Source of the DNA: an uncultured Collinsella sp. | GTDB taxonomy: Bacteria > Actinomycetota > Coriobacteriia > Coriobacteriales > Coriobacteriaceae | Assembly: GCA_900548515.1 (NCBI GenBank) | Contig: URKU01000076.1 | Location: forward strand, 1 to 9,109 | Reading direction: 5' to 3' | Length of the DNA: 9,109 nt | Part shown: piece after piece, positions 1 through 4,697 of the stretch | Layout: the number at the start of each line of letters is the position of its first letter | How positions within the stretch are numbered: position 1 is the stretch's first letter | Notes under the pieces: model-generated | Databases searched by the model: none | What the model saw: the letters and a program-made list of their open reading frames with translations, nothing else | What the model was told of the DNA's origin: nothing | Made by a program: the position numbers and the translations under genes

Positions 1-378
1 CCTCGCAGCGCCAGAAAAGTCCAGCGATATCACCGGATAGCAAGCATACTCATCCCGATAGCGCCCACCGTCCGCATCCCAAATCTGAGCATCGGCAAAC
101 GAGATCCGACCGGCGCGACCGACCGCTGGACGCTCCAGAAAAGCCCTGAGCATCGACAAGTTCATGCTCTTGCCAAAACCCTCGGGTCGACAGCACACCA
201 CAACGGACGCGTCGCAGTCCAACACATCGGCAATAAACATGGTCTTGTCGACCAGCGTGCAGCAACCAAGAGCCTCCGCATAGCCGTGCATGCCAATGGG
301 CAAAGCCGCATCGTCGGCACGGCCGATCAAACGCACGCCAAAGCCGGCAGCACAACCATTATTTGCCTGTTCAGACAC
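1..378 (-). CDS. AAA-ATPase-like protein, N-terminal part (runs off the left edge)
   Basis: The reading frame is open from a GTG at 378 down to base 1, giving 126 codons with no stop. An AGGGAG Shine-Dalgarno lies at 388-393, 9 bases before the GTG. The translation shows hallmarks of the AAA-ATPase-like family (Pfam AAA-ATPase_like, PF09820): LPIG at residues 26-29, VDKT at 43-46, a P-loop of the RPxxFGKS kind at 64-71 followed by MNLSMLRAFLE, and YPVISLDFSG near the cut end. Known family members usually continue into a PD-(D/E)XK nuclease-like C-terminal region, which would lie outside the window. Their function is poorly defined; they are often multicopy in gut bacteria and may act on DNA. 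Oddity: the family's usual RPRRFGKS is RPEGFGKS here, so two basic residues are lost while GK-S is kept. Family assignment is fairly secure; substrate and role cannot be stated. Confidence 0.8.
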   Translation of the reverse strand, partial: MSEQANNGCAAGFGVRLIGRADDAALPIGMHGYAEALGCCTLVDKTMFIADVLDCDASVVVCCRPEGFGKSMNLSMLRAFLERPAVGRAGRISFADAQIWDADGGRYRDEYACYPVISLDFSGAAR

Positions 379-503
379 CAAAACGTTCTCCCTAAATCGC
401 AACACGATGCCAATTGTAATGACCACCTCGCGCGTACCGATGTCGCCGTGCAAACATATCGGGCAACGGTAGCAACAAGAGGTGTGAGGGGGCACAACTA
501 ATC

Positions 504-515
504 GTTGCACAACAA
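504..515. repeat. 12-base word GTTGCACAACAA, copy 1
   Basis: This word recurs exactly at 2472-2483. Both copies sit in intergenic DNA on the upstream side of a minus-strand gene, and both are built on a GTTG-CA-CAAC dyad. A second GCACAAC lies 15 bases away at 492-498. It could be an operator shared by the two leftmost genes. A 12-base exact match in a 9-kb window is not rare by chance, so confidence is low. Confidence 0.3.
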
Positions 516-548
516 AACGGGGCCCGATGCATTCGCACCGGACCCCGT
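511..548 (-). terminator. Rho-independent terminator of the surface-protein gene
   Basis: On the minus strand, 33 bases after the stop codon at 581, arms ACGGGGTCCG (548-539) and CGGGCCCCGT (526-517) form a 10-bp GC-rich stem with one G-T pair and a 12-base loop. A TTTTGTT tract follows. The mirror reading on the plus strand has no T-tract, so the terminator serves only the leftward gene. Confidence 0.85.
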
Positions 549-580
549 CCCAACTCTTTAGTTATCTGGCAACCGAGAGG

Positions 581-2398
581 CTACTCCTCCGAGCCGTCCT
601 CCCCAGAAGCCTTCTTCTGCTGATCAAGTTTATGCTTACCACTCACAATGGACGTAGCGCCCAGTGTGGCCAAGCTTGCACTGGCAAGGCTCGCCATAAC
701 GATGAGGTCGCCCGTCTTGGGCATGTTGCCGCCCGAGGACTTGGTAGTTGTAGTCGTCGCGGTCGTGGTGGTCACCGTTTTGGAGTCATTTTGCTCCTGG
801 TTCTGGTTGTCGGTGTTGCCCTTACTGCTGTCCTCGCCCTGCTGTTTTCCGTCCTCGGTCTTGTCCTTGTTCTTGTCCTTCTCCTCAGATTCAGACTTCT
901 TGTCCTCGTCCTTCTTCTGAGCGGACTTGTCGTCCTTCTCATCAGAGCTAGAACCCTTATCGGATTCAACCTTCTCGGAAGCCTTATCCTTGGAATCGCC
1001 CCTTACGGCTTCGGTCTTTTCCGTGGAAGCCTGATCAGAGTTGTCCTTGTTCTGGGTCGAGCCGTTATTGACGCCAGCCATCAGCGAAGAGCCCAGCGTA
1101 GAACCAAGCTGCACGGAGAAAGAAGGCTTCTTGTCCGGCGAAGCAACGGGAGCGTCCGGCGCCTTATTCAAGTCGCCCTTGGAAGCATCGGAATCAGGGG
1201 TTGCGTCAGAGCCGGAGCCGTTGTTAGAGCCGGTGTCAACGGACGAATCGCTCGAGCCGGTGGATGAGTTAGAAGTGTCAGCGCCGGTCGAACCAGAAGC
1301 GTCGCTGTCCGTATTGCCGGCAGAGCTTGAAGACGAATCGCCCGCAGCAGAGCCGTTCGAATCGGAGCCGTTCGAGGTAGAGCCGTCGTTGGTAGTGCCA
1401 CCAGCAGAGCCATTACCGTCAGCATCGGTCGAGGGCGCATCCATCCCGTCATCGTTGGCATCGTCACTCGAGTCGTCATTCGAATCAGGTGTCGGCGAGG
1501 GCGCCGGCGCAGGCTCGGGCTGCACGGGCGTAGCAGCGGCCGCCTCGTCCTCGGCGATATAAGCCAAACAGTCCTTCAGCTCATTCTTATAACGATTCTT
1601 CCAGCCCTCATGATACTGGGGCTGACTTGAAAACTTGGTGGCGACATTGTTGACCACGCTATTGGAAAGCGCCGTCACAAACTCGCGGTCGGACATATCG
1701 TTGGAAAGATTCGCCCAGCGGAAAAAGTCCCTGCAGCCACCAGTGCCGCACATGTTGGCAATGCTCCACACCATGCCCTTGACGCAATCGGCGCGGCCCG
1801 AAATATCAATACTCAGGCCGCTCTTGAGCCACGCCTCGGTCACCGCATAGTACGAGTTGTACGCATAGGCATCTTGAAGTGCTGAGAACTCAACAGGATC
1901 GGTGTTGTACGCACCTTGGAAGGCATCCTGCGCGATATGGCCCAGCTCGGTAAATTGGCCGTTCTCGTACATGGCATTGCTCGCGTTGGAAATCTCGCTG
2001 CCGCGATCAATCGCATCCTTGAGCATGCTGTATTTTTCGGGGTTGTAGTTGTAGGCCTGCTTCATAAACGGAATGAGCGACCAACGGCGGTCGAACTGGT
2101 AATAGCCCAGCGCGTTATAGCCATCGCCATACGAAAATCCCTGGTTGTAATTACCATGGCTCTCGTACTTGGTAAAGTACTTCATCTCGGGAGTCACGTT
2201 GACAAACGAAACGCCCTGGACCGACCTCAGCACGCCCGAGAAGGACTGCTGGGTGTAAAGGCCCTTATCGATATCGGTGGCATCCGAGGCAACGCCCGGC
2301 GTGGGCTCCTCGGCAGCGGCGGGCGCGGGCGCGGTAACGGCGCCAAACGAAAGCGCCAGCGTCAGACCCGCGACAATAGCAGAATGCTTGGGCTGCAT
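581..2398 (-). CDS. Sortase-anchored cell-surface protein with a lysozyme-like (VgrG-related) domain
   Basis: This 605-residue protein starts at an ATG with AGGGAGGA seven bases upstream. Residues 1-29 are a signal peptide (KH, hydrophobic core, likely cleavage after APAAA). Residues about 45-283 form one globular domain. ESHGNYNQGF (from E79), GYYQF (98-102), VKGMVWSIANMCG (206-218) and NRYKNELKDCL (268-278) match the pattern of VgrG-related or phage-lysin glycosidase domains (ES.GN...G..YGIYQF, V.d.vWS...q.G, sRYkNE). E79 is therefore the candidate catalytic acid. Four cysteines (205, 217, 222, 277) could form disulfides outside the cell. Residues 284-558 are a low-complexity stalk: Ala/Pro, then acidic Ser/Asp/Gly/Asn (305-406), a short hydrophobic island (425-443), a Lys/Glu/Asp/Ser tract (450-540) and a Thr run (543-552). 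MPKTG at 559-563, about 23 hydrophobic residues and KHK form a sortase signal. Anchoring is near certain; peptidoglycan cleavage is inferred. Confidence 0.85.
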   Translation of the reverse strand: MQPKHSAIVAGLTLALSFGAVTAPAPAAAEEPTPGVASDATDIDKGLYTQQSFSGVLRSVQGVSFVNVTPEMKYFTKYESHGNYNQGFSYGDGYNALGYYQFDRRWSLIPFMKQAYNYNPEKYSMLKDAIDRGSEISNASNAMYENGQFTELGHIAQDAFQGAYNTDPVEFSALQDAYAYNSYYAVTEAWLKSGLSIDISGRADCVKGMVWSIANMCGTGGCRDFFRWANLSNDMSDREFVTALSNSVVNNVATKFSSQPQYHEGWKNRYKNELKDCLAYIAEDEAAAATPVQPEPAPAPSPTPDSNDDSSDDANDDGMDAPSTDADGNGSAGGTTNDGSTSNGSDSNGSAAGDSSSSSAGNTDSDASGSTGADTSNSSTGSSDSSVDTGSNNGSGSDATPDSDASKGDLNKAPDAPVASPDKKPSFSVQLGSTLGSSLMAGVNNGSTQNKDNSDQASTEKTEAVRGDSKDKASEKVESDKGSSSDEKDDKSAQKKDEDKKSESEEKDKNKDKTEDGKQQGEDSSKGNTDNQNQEQNDSKTVTTTTATTTTTKSSGGNMPKTGDLIVMASLASASLATLGATSIVSGKHKLDQQKKASGEDGSEE

Positions 2399-2468
2399 AA
2401 GATCCTCCCTGCATTGGTATAGTTAAAGTGCAGTTTGCAAAGATAGAAATAAGTATTGCAGCTCGCCC

Positions 2469-2484
2469 GTTGTTGCACAACAAC
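2469..2484. repeat. Dyad GTTGTTG-CA-CAACAAC upstream of the surface-protein gene
   Basis: Seven-base perfect arms flank a 2-base centre, 71 bases before the surface-protein start. It contains copy 2 of the word GTTGCACAACAA found at 504-515. On the minus strand a second GTTGTTG lies just upstream (2501-2507), giving two alternative partners for CAACAAC. It could be an operator for the surface-protein gene. It is a poor terminator for the gene ending at 2527 because no T-tract follows and the loop would be too tight. Confidence 0.35.
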
Positions 2485-2526
2485 CCCTCGGTAAACGGCA
2501 ACAACCCTCCGCGAAATCTTAAGGAA

Positions 2527-2946
2527 TTAGACAAACTGGTCGTCGGGCGCCAACAGAAGCTCGCCGTAACGTTTCGTCAGCCCGTCTCTCAACTGACAGA
2601 AAGCGGGAATATAGACGTTCAAGATGCGCTGAATCAAATCTTGAGCGAGCTTGTTGTCGTAGATATGGACGTTCGTATTGCGGTCTCTGAGCATATCCAG
2701 CCAGGCTGCCTCATCAATAAAGTCGTAGAATCGGTAGGACTCCTTCAAGATGGCACGAGGAGACCCCGACGCGGCAAGCGTGGCGCCCTCATACTCGAGC
2801 AGACGCTTAAGGAGCTTCCAGCTCAGTTCAAATTGAAGATTGAACTTATTAATCAATCCACTCTGAACAAAATCATTGTTGAGATCCTGATTGGGCGCAT
2901 CCTCAAGATTCGCCAAGGCGCTAACAAAGTTCTCATATTTTTTCAT
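2527..2946 (-). CDS. hepT: HEPN-domain protein, HepT-type toxin / nucleotidyltransferase substrate-binding partner
   Basis: This 139-residue, mostly helical protein matches the HI0074-like HEPN family (nucleotidyltransferase substrate-binding protein, PF08780/TIGR01987). Visible pieces are NKFNLQFELSWKLLKRLLE (33-51), the SPRAILKESYRF segment (62-73) and the active-site motif RNTNVHIYD, which is R89-x4-H94-x-Y96. In studied HepT/MntA (type VII) systems the RX4HXY motif forms the RNase site, and the partner silences the toxin by adding AMP to the tyrosine. Here all three residues are intact, so an active RNase is plausible. The ATG at 2946 lies inside the 3' end of the nucleotidyltransferase gene (14-base overlap), indicating translational coupling; there is no strong Shine-Dalgarno of its own. 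Sampled stretches are about 47% GC against about 63% in a sampled stretch of sufB, hinting at acquisition. The symbol is given by motif and context; a non-toxic HI0073/HI0074-like pair is the alternative. Confidence 0.85.
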   Translation of the reverse strand: MKKYENFVSALANLEDAPNQDLNNDFVQSGLINKFNLQFELSWKLLKRLLEYEGATLAASGSPRAILKESYRFYDFIDEAAWLDMLRDRNTNVHIYDNKLAQDLIQRILNVYIPAFCQLRDGLTKRYGELLLAPDDQFV

Positions 2947-3220
2947 ACAGAATCACACCATCCTTGGCAATCTCATCGAGCAATTGCTGCGATAGGGACT
3001 CGTCGAGATTGACGACATCTACATCTAAAAGAGTATCAAGATGTTCCTCGATCAAATATGAGAAACGGCCGAAATCCCGGCAACCTGCTACGGCGATGTC
3101 AATATCGCTCTTGGGCAAGTTGTCGCCTCGAGCACGAGAACCAAACAACACGACCTTCTCGGCGTCACATTCCCGAGCAAAAACTTCGATTTGCTTGTAC
3201 ACCTTGTCGAGAGATGCCAT
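2933..3220 (-). CDS. mntA: Minimal nucleotidyltransferase, MntA-type antitoxin
   Basis: This 95-residue protein has the GSX10DXD signature of minimal nucleotidyltransferases: G27-S28, then D39 and D41 in the run GSRARGDNLPKSDID, with D68 as the likely third acidic metal ligand. In known pairs this enzyme transfers AMP from ATP to the HEPN partner's tyrosine and neutralises it. The symbol refers to that antitoxin, not the manganese transporter of the same name. I chose the ATG at 3220 because AGGGG at 3226-3230 lies 5 bases upstream; a GTG at 3226 in the same frame would overlap that ribosome site. The Shine-Dalgarno also overlaps the stop codon of the upstream Rrf2 gene (gap 8 bases), so the two genes almost certainly share a transcript. 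Family assignment is secure; antitoxin function is inferred from the HEPN neighbour. Confidence 0.88.
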   Translation of the reverse strand: MASLDKVYKQIEVFARECDAEKVVLFGSRARGDNLPKSDIDIAVAGCRDFGRFSYLIEEHLDTLLDVDVVNLDESLSQQLLDEIAKDGVILYEKI

Positions 3221-3228
3221 TTGCACCC

Positions 3229-3660
3229 CTACAGCTTAATGTCAAAGTTGATTTCGGGGACGGCGGCAAGGTCGGCCAACGTCACGCCGTCGACGTACTT
3301 TTCGATCACGTCGTCCAGGCCGCGCCAGAACTTGACGGTCGAGCACAAATCGCTGCGGGTGCAGCTGTTGTCGATGCCGTCGCACGCCACGGGCGCCGTG
3401 CTGCCCTCGACAGCGCGCAGGATGTCGCCAGCACGCACCTCGGCCGGGTCCTTGGCCATCATGTAGCCGCCGCCCTTGCCGCGCACGCTCTTAAGCAAGC
3501 CAGCCTTCATAAGCGGACGCACCAGCTGCTCCAAATACTTTTGCGAGATACGCTCGCGGTCGGCAACCTCGCGCAGAGCAATCTTGCCCTCGGCGTCACC
3601 GAGCGCCGCGATATAGATCATCAGCCGGAGGGCATAGCGGCCCTTGGAAGAAATGAGCAT
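3229..3660 (-). CDS. Rrf2-family Fe-S regulator, IscR-like
   Basis: This 143-residue protein has an N-terminal winged helix typical of Rrf2: MLISSKGRYALRLM (1-14), a recognition region around SQKYLEQLVRPLMKAGLLKS (39-58), and the wing RGKGGGYMMA (60-69). Three cysteines, C93-x6-C100-x5-C106, match the Fe-S ligand cluster of IscR. The residue corresponding to the E. coli fourth ligand H107 is V109 here, and the first spacing is one residue longer, so the cluster may be bound differently. The ATG at 3660 is preferred over a longer frame from 3738: MLISSKGRYA is the family's usual start, GGGAGGGT lies just upstream, and the extra 26 residues would run through a dyad operator. It is transcribed away from sufC, and 224 bases containing three dyads separate the two. 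It probably senses Fe-S status to control suf and itself. Whether the ligand is [2Fe-2S] or [4Fe-4S] cannot be told. Confidence 0.9.
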   Translation of the reverse strand: MLISSKGRYALRLMIYIAALGDAEGKIALREVADRERISQKYLEQLVRPLMKAGLLKSVRGKGGGYMMAKDPAEVRAGDILRAVEGSTAPVACDGIDNSCTRSDLCSTVKFWRGLDDVIEKYVDGVTLADLAAVPEINFDIKL

Positions 3661-3680
3661 ACCTACCCTCCCATCGCATC

Positions 3681-3711
3681 TGGGACAACATAACCAGGTT
3701 TGTTTGTCCCA
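3681..3711. promoter_or_regulatory. 31-bp dyad 1, probable Rrf2 operator
   Basis: Outer arms TGGGACAA and TTGTCCCA pair perfectly with 15 bases between them. An inner AACC-A-GGTT palindrome sits exactly at the same centre (3696), so 12 of 15 symmetric positions pair. It lies 20 bases upstream of the Rrf2 start, inside that gene's expected 5' leader or promoter, which suits autoregulation. On the minus strand a weak -10 candidate, TAAGAT, lies in the 13-base gap between this dyad and the next. The link to this regulator rests on position. Confidence 0.65.
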
Positions 3712-3724
3712 AATCTTAAGTAAG

Positions 3725-3755
3725 TGGGACAAACACAACAGGTTATTTTGTCCCA
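3725..3755. promoter_or_regulatory. 31-bp dyad 2, probable Rrf2 operator
   Basis: It has the same architecture as the site at 3681-3711: TGGGACAAA and TTTGTCCCA arms, the same total length and a central CAGGTT. Here 11 of 15 symmetric positions pair. The centres (3696 and 3740) are 44 bp apart, near four helical turns, so two dimers could bind on one face of the DNA. The site ends 37 bases before the TTGACT -35 of the suf promoter. Confidence 0.65.
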
Positions 3756-3776
3756 GAATTTGAAAAGTCGAGTGGA

Positions 3777-3800
3777 TTAGTCGGGTTTTCCCTTGACTAA
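3777..3800. promoter_or_regulatory. TTAGTC-N12-GACTAA dyad over the suf -35
   Basis: Six-base perfect arms (3777-3782 and 3795-3800) flank a 12-base centre containing GGGTTTTCCC. The right arm overlaps the TTGACT -35 element, so a bound protein would block polymerase. It is unlike the twin 31-bp dyads in sequence and spacing, so it may serve another regulator or a second binding mode of the same one. Confidence 0.45.
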
Positions 3801-3820
3801 CGCCGAACCCATAGTAACTT
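3793..3820 (+). promoter_or_regulatory. Candidate sufCBDSU promoter
   Basis: TTGACT (3793-3798) matches the -35 consensus at five of six positions. After 16 bases, TAACTT (3815-3820) keeps the T, A and final T of a -10 box. Transcription would start near 3827, leaving a leader of roughly 58 bases before sufC. The -35 is good and the -10 is weak, as expected of a regulated promoter. Confidence 0.5.
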
Positions 3821-3845
3821 TATTCCGAGAAGATTCCTAGGGTTT

Positions 3846-3865
3846 AGTACACCTATGAGTACACC
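3846..3865. repeat. Direct repeat AGTACACC x2 in the sufC leader
   Basis: Two exact 8-base copies (3846-3853 and 3858-3865) lie 12 bases apart between the proposed start of transcription and the sufC ribosome site. The second copy includes the end of an unused in-frame ATG region. No function is known to me; it may be chance. Confidence 0.3.
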
Positions 3866-3884
3866 ATATACAGAGAGGGACAGC

Positions 3885-4685
3885 ATGAGCGCAAATCCGC
3901 TGCTTTCCATCGAAGGTCTGACCGCCTCCGTGGACGAGAAGACCATCCTCCACAACGTCAGCCTTAACGTCGCCGCCGGCGAGACCCACGTGCTGATGGG
4001 ACCCAACGGCGCCGGCAAGTCCACCCTCGGCCACCTGGTCATGGGCGACCCCGTTTACACGGTCAACGACGGCCGCATCGTCTTTGACGGCCAGGACATC
4101 ACCGAGCTCACCACCGACAAGCGCTCGCGCGCCGGCCTGTTCCTGAGCTTCCAGGCCCCGGTCGAGATCCCCGGCGTGCCACTGTCAAGCTTTTTGCGCG
4201 CCAGCATCGCCGGCCGCCCTGGCCTGGAGATGAAGGGCAAGGAATTCCGCCGTCGCGTCAAGGAGCTCGCGGCCGAGCTCAACATGGATACCGCCTACCT
4301 CAACCGCGAGCTGGGCGTAGGTTTCTCGGGCGGCGAGAAGAAGAAGGTCGAGATGCTCCAGCTCCTGCTGCTGCAGCCCAAGCTCGCCATCCTGGACGAA
4401 ACCGACTCCGGCCTGGACGTCGACGCCCTGTCCACCGTCAGCCACGGCATGGACGCGTATCGCAAGAGCTGCGACGGCTCCATGCTCATCATCACGCACA
4501 ACACGCGCATTTTGGAGCACCTGGATGTCGACCGCGTCCACGTTATGGTCAAGGGCCACATCGTGCGCGAGGACGACGCCTCGCTCATCCCCTGGATCGA
4601 CAAGAACGGCTTTGAGACCTTCGAGCGCGAGGCCGCCGAGCAGCGCGCCCAGGCCGAGTCTGCCGCTGCCGAGCAGCAGGCGTAA
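3885..4685 (+). CDS. sufC: SUF complex ATPase SufC
   Basis: This 266-residue cytoplasmic ABC-type ATPase powers Fe-S cluster assembly on the SufBCD complex. All ABC motifs are present: Walker A GPNGAGKST (39-47), Q-loop Q90 in LSFQAP, signature FSGGEKKK (147-154), Walker B LAILDETDSGLD with D171-E172, and H-loop H205 in IITHN. The DETDSGLD form is characteristic of SufC rather than transporters, and there is no membrane segment. I chose the ATG at 3885 because GAGAGGGA sits just upstream and the N-terminus then fits the family; an in-frame ATG at 3855 lacks a well-spaced ribosome site. The last 20 or so residues (EREAAEQRAQAESAAAEQQA) are a charged alanine-rich tail that looks like an add-on to the core. 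It is the first gene of the operon, with 12 bases before sufB. Confidence 0.97.
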   Translation: MSANPLLSIEGLTASVDEKTILHNVSLNVAAGETHVLMGPNGAGKSTLGHLVMGDPVYTVNDGRIVFDGQDITELTTDKRSRAGLFLSFQAPVEIPGVPLSSFLRASIAGRPGLEMKGKEFRRRVKELAAELNMDTAYLNRELGVGFSGGEKKKVEMLQLLLLQPKLAILDETDSGLDVDALSTVSHGMDAYRKSCDGSMLIITHNTRILEHLDVDRVHVMVKGHIVREDDASLIPWIDKNGFETFEREAAEQRAQAESAAAEQQA

Positions 4686-4697
4686 AGGGGCGACGCA

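Larger units (their letters stand above)
379..580. other. Intergenic region between the AAA-ATPase-like gene and the anchored surface protein gene
   Basis: No coding region is supported here. It holds the terminator of the surface-protein gene (511-548), the Shine-Dalgarno of the leftmost gene (388-393), and two copies of GCACAAC (492-498 and 507-513), the second inside a 12-base word repeated upstream of the surface-protein gene. Read on the minus strand there is a TACAAT that could be a -10 box for the leftmost gene. I see no convincing -35 at the right distance, so no promoter is called. Confidence 0.5.

Noticed and set aside
50..355. Minus-strand 101-codon frame rich in Cys, Arg and Trp
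   Set aside because: It is a shadow of the 1-378 gene, which has a ribosome site and recognisable family motifs in another frame.
527..1562. Plus-strand open frames opposite the stalk of the surface protein, including Ser/Glu/Pro- and Val/Leu-rich ones
   Set aside because: They mirror the low-complexity Ser/Asp/Lys codons of the real gene on the minus strand, which has a signal peptide, a sortase signal and a terminator.
2469..2507. Terminator for the rrf2-mntA-hepT operon
   Set aside because: GTTGTTG/CAACAAC can pair, but on the minus strand no T-tract follows and the loop would be only two bases, so no terminator is called.
3661..3738. Longer Rrf2 protein starting at 3738
   Set aside because: The extra 26 residues do not fit the family and would cross dyad operator sequence. 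The ATG at 3660 has a good ribosome site.
3855..3884. Upstream in-frame sufC start at 3855
   Set aside because: The only AGGG upstream is about 12 bases away, whereas the ATG at 3885 follows GAGAGGGA and matches the usual SufC N-terminus.
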